This document shows, in pieces, positions 1 through 11,400 of a stretch of 64,000 nucleotides of DNA (within the stretch, counting starts at the first letter, position 1; every line of letters begins with the position of its first letter). The stretch lies in assembly GCF_017591425.1 (NCBI RefSeq), contig NW_024466512.1:13643001-13707000 (forward strand). The letters are read 5' to 3'. The position numbers and the translations under genes are program-made. The notes under the pieces are model-generated. The model had not been told where the DNA came from and ran no database searches. It saw nothing but the letters and a program-made list of their open reading frames with translations. Source of the DNA: Ochotona curzoniae (lineage: Eukaryota; Chordata; Mammalia; Lagomorpha; Ochotonidae).

Positions 1-3000
1 AAAAAAAGTTAGCTGTTCAATGTGCAAAGTAAAAGGTTTGCCAGACAAAAATTCAGGAGGGATTCAGAACAGCATCCATTTTAATGTGTAAAATTTTAGG
101 AAATGCATTTCATTTCAGTAACTGAAGATTTCACAAGGCCAATGCTATGTGGTATAACTTTCCAAAGCACAAAGCCTGATATCCTCTATTTTCAGAATGA
201 GTTAGAGTTGAAATCAATGAAAAAAAATCATAATGAATGAAATAAAACTCCATTTCACAGATTTTCTCCTCTAAAACAGTGGTAACTGGCTTCAATATTT
301 ACCATAATACACAGGAGTCCCCCGTACTGGAGCTTGGTCAGTATTAGTTTGCAAAGGCACGAGAGCCCCAGGAATGAAGAGAACACACTGGGACAGAGTC
401 ACGTTTCCCGAAGCTTCCCGCTTCACCTGGACTGCAGGTCATTTGTAGCAAAGGTTCCCCAGTCAATGATGATCAACTTTTGCAAAGAAAACCCAACCAA
501 GCAGTTTGACTCTGCACTTATTATATGTCTTTCCTTTTAAATATTATTTTTTTCAATGTTGGTCACTAAAGGATATGAACTTAAACAAAACAACATAAGC
601 AAGAAAGTGAGAACATCTGTATACATTGTCCATTTTTGCTTAGGTTTGTCAGGACATAAAATCAACAGCAAAGTGTAACAAAATCCACTGCCACTTCCTG
701 TTAACTTCTCATACTACAAAGCTTCCAACAAGGATAGAGGACACTGTCCAACCAGTTCCTCTGACTCAGTCTGAAAGCCTTCATCCTAGAGATCCGCCGG
801 GGTTCAGTCCTCAGCACAGCTGTGCCTCAACACTCCGAAGTCTAAAATGCCTAAACCAAGTTGTGTTGTGAGCCACACACATGCAGAAGAAGGTAAAAGA
901 CAATACAAGTGAAATGAAAAGTAACTAAAGACTCATGAAAAATGAAGTAAGAAGACAATTACAATCGGGATATGTTACTTCAAGTTGCTAACTATGAAAC
1001 AGTTTAGCAAAGCACAAAATCGGACAGACTTGATTTGAATATCATAAAAGTTGGTCCAGAGGATGAACTCTCTGGTTGAGCTATGGCATTAGACACTGCA
1101 GGGCTGGGTTTCTGGATCCCTGGAGGGTAAGTCCTGAGAGGACAGGCAAGGAACGGAAGCCCTCGGTTCTTCTTGGAATCACCACCTTGAGGTGTATTCA
1201 GCAACCACAGCCAAGTTCCTTGTCCTCCATTCCACGCGTGACAAGAATTACGGCAGTGGCTGGCAAGTTCTTTCATAAAAGGCAGTTCATTCAAAAACAA
1301 ATTAGCTATCTTTTTTTCATATAATATATGGAAAAAAAACATAATTTAAAGGGAAAATTGAGTTGAAGGTTTGTCTTATGACTGCGTGGTGTTTTTCCCA
1401 GAGAAATGACACTAGGGTTCAGCAAGTCTTGGTAACACAGTCCCAGGTCACATATTTGCAGAATATCAAACTACGATGTCCTGACCACACGACAGGTTAG
1501 AAGCAACTAGCAGAAAGTTTACTGTTTATGAGGAAACAATTTAACATTAAAACAGAACTGGCTTTTTGACTATGGCAATTAGCTTCTTCATGTTCCGAAC
1601 ACCAAATAACATTTTCCTATTAATTTTTAAACCAATGTGGCTTTTAACTTAAAATAAACTGTACATCAAAAGAATGGAAAATAAACAGCCAGGAACACAA
1701 TTTGACGAATTGGATTTATTTAGTTTATTTATCTAAACAGGGACCATTGGATCTCTTTAATAGGCTGACAGTTGCACTGGGCTGGTTAATAAAACATTCA
1801 ACACAGTGTCTTCAGCCAATATAGAAATGCAAATCCCACCAGAAATATTTTATTCATGAGGCAGTAATTTCAGTTACTACCATAGTTTTTTTAAAAGATG
1901 GCACACTGCAAACAAACAGTGCCATCTAGTGGCCAAGGCCAATTTCAGGATTTAAGAATCCTACCTGTTTCTGTTTATTTCCCAGGTGGATCATCATGGC
2001 TAGGCAAAACAAGCTAAGAACAGAGAAGCTGATAATAATGTGTTAAGTCATTTAAGAAGAACTGTAAGCAGAGATAATATTAAAACTAATACATTTTATA
2101 TACGACAGTACTTCTAAAAGTTCATGGAAAAAGAAAGTTTATTTTGGTGCAAAAACAATATTGAAAACCAGACATGAGAAAGGTCTACAACCCCCTCCAC
2201 AGCTAGAACTGATGAAGTCATAACAAAAATATGCTACTTCTTCCACAAAGTGGCACTGAAACTTTAATTCCAATCATGAAAAAACATTGCCAAAGAGACA
2301 AGGAAAAAATTATAATTAAGTTGTAAAATTAATCAGGAATCTGGCACCAAGTTTAGGAAAATGCACACAACCATGGCTGTTTAAGTGCATTAAACACACG
2401 TGTCTATACCAGCGCACATTTCAACTTCACAGTGACTAGGGTGGACAGAGAAGTCACGTTTGTAGGTTGTAAAAGCATACAGTGACTAATGGCAATGGTT
2501 TCAAGATCAAGGAATTCATCATAAAAGTCACACAGGTTAAAAAAAAAAGCATCAGAATTTCCAAAGTACAAAAAAATCTACTAAGATCTTCCTCAAATTC
2601 AGTACCCAAGACTAACAATAAAATACTTAGCGTGTAATACTCTTCCATTCACATCCACATGGTGGGGACCAGTGTAAAGCAGGAACATCTCACAGCCTCT
2701 TGCAACAGGAGGCCAGAGCAACAAACAAGCATACAAAGGGCCCGGAAGTCACTGCTGACGGCCCAGCACAGACTTCCGGCTTCTTCCCTGCAGGTCAGTC
2801 TGCTTCCTGCATCAACTCTTGGAATTAAGGCAGACTCTCACGAGTAAGTTTACCATGTCAAAGACTGGGGTAAGAATCCCACAGGGGCAGCCAATTCCAT
2901 TACGATTTTTACACAAATTCTCCCAGTGGGACCTTGGCACTTTAAAATAATTTTTCTTAAGAAAATGATCTTAAACAGGAAAAATATTGCATGTGCATAT

Positions 3001-5100
3001 GCAGGGAACATGCGAATTTAGCAATGCATTCCTATTCAGATGATCAAAAGAAACTTTAGTTTCTGAATTTAAACGTTCGGAATGCGTAAGAGTTCAGTGG
3101 TAGACCAAATACTGACAGTTGTGTGCGTCTGTTTTCCTTATCAACACTAATAAAATCCTGTGAATTATTTCAGAACAAAATCTCTTTTATAGTTCATTCT
3201 GGAGTCGGTAAAATCCCCATGATCACAGATAATAATAGTATCTTTCTTCTACAATATTTGAGGATTAAATGAGTGACGTACATAAGCTCTGCTTTATTTC
3301 TTAAATCACATTCCACTACAGACAAGATACAGAGGAAGAGCAAAAATATTCTCACGAATCGCAATAGAAATGTCGCCCCTGGCATCTTTCAGTCGGAGCT
3401 ATGAAACCGGCGATGCCTTTCCCTTGGAAATCCATTTTCTCAGATCCTGGCTAACGCCGCTCAAACACGCTCACAACAGCGCGATAAACCATCGAGGGAG
3501 CAAATGTAAACACATAAGGACCTGGGTTAGCTAATCTCATTCAGTGAAATACTACACACTCGTTAAAAACAATCATTTATATTGAAATCTCATTTAGAGA
3601 AATGAGAAATATCAATGATAGAATCATGTATTTAAAAAAGAAAAAAGGGAACACTGCATCATTTTTATGTAAAGTGAAGCAATAAATTGTGCAAAGGAAA
3701 GCAGGAGCACAGACTGGCAGAAAACCAATCAAAACATAGAAGATGGGTTTTGGGGGGTCAATACGAATAAGGACTTTTTAAATAAAATTTCAGCTCCTCT
3801 TTATTTATTTTTAGAAGTCTTAAAATAACCTATTTTTTTAACATGGAATCAAAGAATATAATGTTTTAAAATATCACGCATAGTGAAGGGAATTTCTTTG
3901 CACAGATGGCTTGGTCCAGCCCAGGTTTCTCATTTCTTTTGACAACGTACTTCCTAAGCTGCTGCAACAGGGCTAGCTGATGCTATAACCATCACGTACC
4001 ACCACCGAGACCATGTGCATCTCTAAGCACACATTTGTAGGTTCCTATATCCTCCACAGCAACAGAAATAAAATGTCCCAGGACGCCATGCGTATAAGAA
4101 AGACAATACACAAACAGAAACATCAAGGTCTTGACCTTTTCACAAAATTCAAAAATTACAATCAACTTTGTCATTTCTTTTACTTTGTAGCCTTAGACAC
4201 ACACACACACAATATATGGGTTCTGACTTCACTCATAAGCTCAAATACTCAAGTTGCCCATTCACCTATGAAAAGAGAGAGTGCAGGTAGTAGCAGTAAA
4301 AGCTTCAAGCTGTTCCACAACATCCTTTGAACCCTGACCTAAGGGACCAACTCCGAGAGTCTGCAGGTAGTTGGATTTCTAGGACCACTTAGCCTCACTG
4401 CTGAGACTGTCAATAGAAGTGCCATTCTCTGATGTGCGCAGCTCTGCACTGGGAGCGGGTCGAACAATCACATCACATAGTCTGCCAAACAGGAAAAGGA
4501 CAGCATTCGGGCACCACTGACCCAAGATAGAAGTGAACTTGAGACTAGGGTTAAAAAGCTCTACTTCTAACATTTACTACAAGCTAATCCTCCACCCCAA
4601 ATCCTTCTGTATGTGTGTGTGTGTCTTAAAGGAAGATCAGCTTTGTCACGGGAAAGAAAAGGAATATGCAGCTATACAAATCAACCACGAGATGGTGCTA
4701 GCATGATTCGACAACACCAAAGGTACGGAAAGCATTGCACACATCATGTGTTCTTGAGCTCTGGGACCCAGTAAGCCACTCACTTCACTTGTTCCTTTCT
4801 TTTACTACTTAAAAGTGACTTGTTTGAGCATCTCAGAGATTTTCAGGGTTTTTGTTTGTTTGTTTATATAAGTTTAAAGGGTTTTTTGTTTGCTTGATTT
4901 TATTTTCTTAAAAATCAAGTAATAAACTTGAAAAGAATCTCAACCCTATTTTCTTTTCCTTTTTGGCTGGTTCACTTTCTTGGAACATTCTAGCAAGACA
5001 AAGTCCTAGAAAATTAGTATTATCACTGAAAGAAGAAATTGTAAGAATAGTTTTAGGACATCAATCCTTCTTTTTGATTGGTTTTGTTAAGAAAAAGTTA
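1..5100. other. VTI1A intron 3, left part, no recognisable repeat
   Basis: AT-rich sequence with no SINE or L1 that I can recognise, apart from short CA runs near 4200. It holds the terminal-exon-like segment above and a CpG cluster at 3360-3510. Otherwise I see nothing assignable. Confidence 0.6.
4379..4481 (-). other. Terminal-exon-like segment, unassigned
   Basis: On the minus strand a good acceptor (CCTTTTCCTGTTTGGCAG) is followed by 33 open codons ending in TAG. They read LCDVIVRPAPSAELRTSENG and on to SLSSEAKWS, keep several CpGs and look protein-like. The frame needs a preceding exon ending in phase 2. VTI1A exon 3 ends in phase 0 and would read only two residues before a stop, so this is not simply an alternative VTI1A coding end. 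I do not recognise the peptide. It may be a chance ORF. Confidence 0.35.
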
Positions 5101-5106
5101 TTTTCA

Positions 5107-5170
5107 GGGCCCAGTGTGATGGCTCAATTGACTAATCCTCTACCTGTAAGTTCCAGGATCCCACCGAGTT
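5107..5170 (+). repeat. Lagomorph SINE, 5' head fragment
   Basis: Only the tRNA-like head is present (GGGCCCAGTGTGATGGCTCA to CAGGATCCCACC). The body and tail are missing. Confidence 0.6.
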
Positions 5171-5663
5171 ACCTTTAAAAGTACAGTAAACCACAGAAAT
5201 CATTGAGATTCTGAGAAAACTTCCGGAAGAAAAGGTTTTTAATTCCTGGGGTGAATTTTGTGCTGATGATCTAACCCCTAGTGCTGAGACTGTGACTATT
5301 TGGAAACAGCATCCGCCAACCATTAGTGTGGGCCTTAATTTAATATGACGAGCCTCCTTATTAGAAAACTAGGACACATGCATGTACTGGCAAGCAGAGG
5401 AAGCCCATGCACACACCCAAAGCCTGCTCCCAGACCTACAGCCTCCTCAATGCTCAAAACCAAGATTCTGTTGTGTGAGGCCACATTGTGACAGCCGTGT
5501 CACTAGCCAAACAATACACTTAGGTTTTCTAGGACACATGAGGAAATCTTGGGAAAAGAGTTCCTCAAGACTTTGGTAAGCAAAATAAAATAATTTCTAA
5601 GTATTTTACTTAACCTCCAGCCTTACAACCGAATATTGGATAGAATTTCCTAACTAGTGCCTA

Positions 5664-5995
5664 GGACAGTGGTCTAGGGGCTGAATCCTCGTCTTGCACA
5701 TGCTGGGATCCCATATGGACACTAGTTCATATCCCAGCTGCTCCACTTCCTTTTCAGCTCCCTGCTTGTGGCCTGGGAAAGCAGTAAAGGATGCTCCAAG
5801 ACCTTGGGATCCTGCATCCATGTGGAAGACCAGGAAGAAGTTCCTGGCTTCAGATCAGCTCAGCTCTAGCCATTGCAGCCACTTGGCGAGCGAATCAGTG
5901 GACAAAAGATCTTTCTTTCTGTCTTTCTCTGTGTAAATCTGTCCCCCAATAAAATAAGTGAATGAATTAATTAATCTTAAAAAAAAGAAGAAGAA
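5664..5995 (+). repeat. Lagomorph tRNA-derived SINE
   Basis: Full-length older copy: GGGATCCCATATGG head, CTCCCTGCTTGTGGCCTGGG body, AAGATCTTTCTTTCTGTC and an A-rich tail. Confidence 0.85.
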
Positions 5996-6681
5996 AAAAA
6001 TCCTAAACATATATCTGAGTTGACAGACTCTCAAATCAATCAGGTCTTCTCACCATTTCTCATCTTCTAGCTGGGAAAGTCATCCTTTCACCAGCTGGAC
6101 AGAGCTTCATCCGGTGCAGAGCGTGGGAGCCAGGCATCATTTTTATTCTCAGGATTTTCAGTGCATTAAGGATTCCATGTTTTTAAAATTAATACAATTA
6201 GAGATTAAATGGCAACTGTATCAGACACTAATGAAATCCATCTTGACTTCTCAGAAAAATACCTAATAAGCCATAAAGCAAAATCACTCAATTTCCAGAG
6301 GCTAGCGGGAATTCCCAGGTGCCCCACTGCCATTGTCTCTGTAGTGGAAAAGTACAATGCAGTCTAGAAGGTGAATTTCCAGAAGTAAACCAGCTTGAAT
6401 CTAGAGCAAAGATGGAAAAATCACTTCAAATTCTTGACTTTCCTTATGGATCTGGGCCCTAGATTTAGAAATACAGATGATTTATGTGTAAACACATGAT
6501 TCTTGCTTCTCATAGGTGGTTCAGGAATTTCTTCAACTACACTTTTTTTAAAATGGGAAATGTGTGAAGTTTGATTTAGTGATTAAAATCCTATTTTCTA
6601 TGCCAGCCTATCCAGAGCAGCTGGTTATTACTCTGTTAATTTCTTTATTTTCCAGTCATTAGCAGTGTTTCAAAAAAAATG

Positions 6682-6998
6682 TTTTTTAAGATTTATTTTT
6701 ATTGGAAACACAGATTTACAGAGAGAAGGAGAGACAGAAAGATCTTCCATCTGCTGGTTCACACCCCAAGTGACTGCATTGCCCAGAGTGGAGCCGATCC
6801 AAAGCCAGGAGCTTCTTCTAGATCTCCCATGCAGGCACAGCATCCCAAGGCTTTGGGTGGTCCTGTGCTGCTTTCCCAGGTCACAAGCAGGAAGCTAGAT
6901 GGAAAGTAGGGCAGCCATGACACAAACCTTGCGCTGTTACGGGATCCCATGGATACAAGGCAAGGATTCAGCCACTAGGCAACTACGTCATGCTCTCA
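6682..6998 (-). repeat. Lagomorph tRNA-derived SINE
   Basis: Reverse-oriented copy starting with AAGATTTATTTTTATTGG and ending in the tRNA-like head. A-rich flanks suggest a short target duplication. Confidence 0.85.
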
Positions 6999-7119
6999 AA
7001 AATATTTTTATCTGCACTTTCTATTTTCAATTATGATGGAACAAACTTAGCATAAATAGCCACCTTAATCATTTTTGAATAACTTTGTGTTCATTTCATT
7101 CACAGGACAGAGATACCTA

Positions 7120-7370
7120 GACAGAGCCCCCTCTTGCTTACCAGTTCCCTCTTCCAATGCCTGCAACAGTGGGAGGAGAGCCAGGCTGCGGCCAGGAACT
7201 GGGGACTCGATCTGGGCCTTCCATGTTGCTGGAAGGTACTATGACCTGCTGCCTCTCAGGACACTCAGCAGCAGGAAGCTGGGCAGGGGTGGACTGAACC
7301 CCGGCTCAGTAATCAGAAACACGGGTTGCAAGTGATCTTAAGTGCAGTACCAAATGCCTTCCTATCAGCC
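7120..7370 (-). repeat. Old, diverged lagomorph SINE
   Basis: Recognisable only in parts (TGCTGCCTCTCAGGACACTC, GGAAGCTGGGC, AACCCCGGCTCAGTA). It belongs to an older subfamily. Confidence 0.55.
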
Positions 7371-7384
7371 ACTTTTAAACAGAA

Positions 7385-7870
7385 ATTGAGTAGCATTAAA
7401 TATATTCACATATATCTAATGTGCAGAATTTTTCCTTTCATAAAACTAAAGCTCTACGCTCATTAAGTCACAACTTTCCAGTACCATTGGCAACTGCCAA
7501 TTTACTTTCTGTTTCTACGAATTCTATTGCATTAGATACCTCACATGTGTATTAGTGAAATTATATTTGTTCTTGTGACTGGCTTATTTTCACTTAGCAT
7601 AATGTCCTCAAGGTTCACCATTCCATGGCATGTGTTGGAACTTCCTTTCGAATGCTAAGAAGTATCCCACGCTGTGTACGTGCATTTATATATCCACCCA
7701 CCAGTGGGCACCAGGAGGGCATCTTCCTCCTAAGAAAATGGGTGTGTGGATATCTCTGAGATCTGCTATTCGTTCTGCGGACCTCTGTCACAAAAAGTGA
7801 AAGTGGTATTTTTCTCTGCTATTTCTAATTACTGATAAGGTGTAACAGCATCCCTTTAAGTTTACAGTCT
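7385..7870 (-). repeat. L1 (L1M-type) 3' fragment
   Basis: Antisense to an L1 3' end. GGCTTATTTTCACTTAGCAT and TAATGTCCTCAAGGTTCA are the complement of the well-known end of L1 ORF2/3'UTR. Diverged, non-coding. Confidence 0.7.
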
Positions 7871-8386
7871 TATAATTGTTATCAAATGGGTAGAAGAGAA
7901 AGACAGGTTGATAGCAAAAAAAAAAAAAAAAAGATATATATATGTGTGTGGAGATTATTCCAGAAAAAAAAATATGTATACGCAGAAAAGTGCACTGAAA
8001 AGTACAGAGAGCAGATACAGAGGCTCTGGAAGTTCATGCACACAGACGGCTTCTAGAAGACAGACAGTCTAATGCCAGAAGCTGGTCGTCAGAATTCTAA
8101 TAAAGGCTAAATACCAATAAAGAACTACTCAGACTCAAGGGACCACATGATTTGGATCTATCCGGGAGCCATTAATATGATATGCTATCCAATTCTACCA
8201 TTAGCTATCTCTGTAACCAAGTTCAGAGCTCTAACTGATAAATAATGAAGGCTGCAGCTTGTCTTTTACAAGAATCCCTGAAGACTGCATTTAATATTGA
8301 TTGAGGCATAGCGAGGAAACAATTAAAAAGCCTAAGTGAAAATGTAGCTTAAAAATCAGCATACGTAACAATGGAATTTGACTCAC

Positions 8387-8497
8387 AAAGTCGGCTTCGA
8401 GTTTTCCCATCTCTTGCTTGTAGCTCCTCATTCTGCTGCTGTACATTCCCCGACTTTGGGGTGGCACCTCTCGGACTTCCAAATCCATCTGCTCAAG
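8387..8497 (-). CDS. VTI1A: VTI1A coding exon 3
   Basis: This 111-base exon (37 codons) has phase 0 on both sides, acceptor CTTGTAG and donor TTT|GTGAGT. It encodes residues 52-88, ending GKLEADF. The next expected exon (starting KRSRIAYSDEV in human) is not found between here and base 1, so intron 3 runs off the window. Confidence 0.96.
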
Positions 8498-11400
8498 CTA
8501 CAAGGAGGAGGGAAAAACGGGAATGAAACCAAACCATCCACGTCTCCTCTTTATCCCCCTGAAAGACTAAAAGGTAAGAGCTGAAAGGATTTCATTAAAT
8601 AAAGCACTGAATACCCACTATCAACACAGTAAGTTATTTTGTGCTTAATTTTTGCTTAGTACAAAGTTACTGAGCTCTTGCTAACTGACACAGTCCTAAA
8701 GAAATTGCCATGAACTACTTTAACTACTTTGAAAACATATGAATTAGTACTTTCATTTCATTTCAATTTCCTTGGAAGAGTCCATCATTCAGCTGTATTG
8801 GTCTGGGCTTCTGACCGTGAACCTCAAGGACTATGGAAGATAAATCCAATCACTGCTGCAGGTAGCTAATCCATGAACAGGAGTTCAGGGTACTCATTTG
8901 GTGAAATTTCATCTAGAATGTCTTTTCTGATGAGGAAAACCAATGATCTCAACCTCCAGCCTAACTCCTTCTATTTAATGATCATGCTGATAAAATTATA
9001 ACACTCTATGCCAGCGTCCAGCTCTGGCCGAGTTAGGAGCTGGAGAAGGGTGTATGGAGTCGGTGATAAGACATGGACTCTGTCACTTGGTGCCCTCTTG
9101 TAACAGCTCAAGAAAAAGCTGTCCTTTTCATTTACTCAGACACATCACAAGCCTCTGCACAATCGTTTGACTGTTCTATTTTTACTTCCTGACTTAGTGG
9201 GTATGCACAGATGTTTGGTTATTTTATTTTTTACTTCATGGTCAACCAGGTGCTCTTAAAGATACCATAATCATTTTCTTCAAAGCAAGCCATTATTCAT
9301 TCCTCAGTAGTAGCCACTGGGTGACAGCCAGGACTCCAAGGCCAAGGCACATGCGATTACCTACTAACTAGTAATATATTCCTACTACATTTCTATTTCT
9401 ACAACTTGCCCATCATTTAATGGGAGAAATGTGTTACAAGAGGAAAAACGTAAAATTCCAAGACAAAAGTTTCAAATATTAAATTACAGGCTCTACAACC
9501 CCATAAACAATCAAACAATAATCAAAAGCATATCTCTCTGATATTAATAAAATCACGCTGTAATTACTCTAGTTAAAAAATTATAAAAGCGGCTAAAACA
9601 GCTACATTTTCTATGCTCTAAAGAGCGTCCATGCAAATGGGGGTGAGATTGCGCCAAGGCGGTCAGAGAGAAATCCGCCCGGCCCTGCCAAACAGCTGGA
9701 AGCTCCCCGGGCCCTGCCAAGCAGGGGAGCTGCTCTCTTCACACCTTCATGTCATCCACACCTGCTGCACGGACCCCAGCAACGCTACATTATACAAAGC
9801 ACACTGAAAACACAGCAGGACACTTTGGAACGGGCACTTGTTTCATGTAGCACCTTGGCAACACAGGAGGTTTCATAATGGTTCCGAACAGTAGTCTTCG
9901 GTCAGTTATGTTCATTCTTATCATAAGCTCTGCTACTTCCTGGTCATGGAAACTTTGGAAGGTGTCTTAACACCTCTTTGCTTTATTGTCCTCACTTCTA
10001 AAAATACCTGTCCTTGCACAGCTGTGAAGATTAACTGAAGTAATTCCCTTAATGTGCTTAACATATTGTCTTGCATGGTGATTGCTATGTTAAAGTTAAC
10101 TGTAATAATGTGATCACCGGTGATGAAGGCAAAATACAGCTAGCACCATCAAAAGAAGCAGAGGTAGCTTACTTGTACATGGCGAAATGAAATAAAATAA
10201 AACAAAGTAAAATAAAATAGGGCCTGGGATGGTGGCTCGGTACCTAAAATCCTCACCTTGCACACACCAAGATCCATATGGGCATATATTCATGTCCTCA
10301 CTGCTCCAGTTCCCCTCTAGCCCTGTGCTCAGGGCCTGGGATAACAGTAAAGGATGGCCCAAAGCCTTGGGACCCTGCCCCTGCGTAGGAGACTCAGAAG
10401 CTCCTGGCTCCTGGCTTCAGATCTGGCCATAGTAGCTACTTGGAGAATGAACCCACAGATGCAAGACCTTTCCGTCTCTCCTTCTCTCTGTAAATTTGTC
10501 TTTCCAATAAAAATAAATATATCTTTTAAAATAATCAATAAAATAAACCAGTAAAAATAACAAATTGGTCCAAAGAAATTATCTAAGGCATGTCTCTTAA
10601 ATCATTCTAGGATTATCCAGACAAGTAATTAAGAAAAGCATGCATAGGGCCCGGCGCGGTGGCGCAAGTGGTTAAAGGTCCTCGCCTAGCACGCCCGGGA
10701 TCCCATATGGGCGCCGGTTCTAATCCCAGCAGCCCCGCTTCCCTTCCAGCTCCCTGCCTGTGGCCCGGGAAAGCAGTTGAGGACGGCCCAAAGCTTTGGG
10801 ACCCTGCACCCACGTGGGAGACCCTGAAGAGGCTCCTGGCTTCGGATCGGCATAGTATCTGCCCGTTGCGCTCACTTGGGGAGTGAATCATCGGACGGAA
10901 GATCTTCCTCTCTGTCTCTCCTCTCTGTATATCCGCCTTTCCAATAAATAAATAATAAAAATAAATCTTAAAAAAAAAAAAAAAAAGAAAAGCATGCATA
11001 AAGGCCACAGTTGTGGCATAGCTTGTTAACCCCCACTGCTTGCATTTCCCATTACAGTGCTGGAGGATAGTGGACGGTGGTCCAAGTGCTTGGGTTCTTG
11101 TCACACAGGGAATGGACCAGGACCGACCTCTTGGCTCCAGGCTCCAGCCTGGCCCAGTCCTAGTTGTTCCATCTCTTTGGAACTTTTGCAACTTCTCACG
11201 TTGCACATACTGGAATCCCATATGGGTACCAGTTCAAGTCCTGGTTGCAGCACTTCCATTCCAGCTCCCTGCTTGTGCCCTGGGAAAGAAGTAAAGGATG
11301 GCCCAAGACCTTGGGACTCTGTACCCACATGAAAGACCATGAAGAAGCTCCTGGCTCCTGGCTTCAGATCAGCTCAGCTCCAGCAGTCACTTGGAGAGAG

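Noticed and set aside
3992..4174. 60-codon minus-strand frame with an Ig-like DIGTYKC
   Set aside because: The motif is a single chance match. The rest has no immunoglobulin features and no splice signals fit.
4379..4481. Segment as an alternative VTI1A coding end
   Set aside because: VTI1A exon 3 ends in phase 0, and joining it here gives only two residues and a stop. The long frame needs phase 2.
10613..11221. 202-codon minus-strand open frame
   Set aside because: It is the reverse of young and old SINE copies, which carry long stop-poor frames. The same peptide pieces recur at every SINE in the window.
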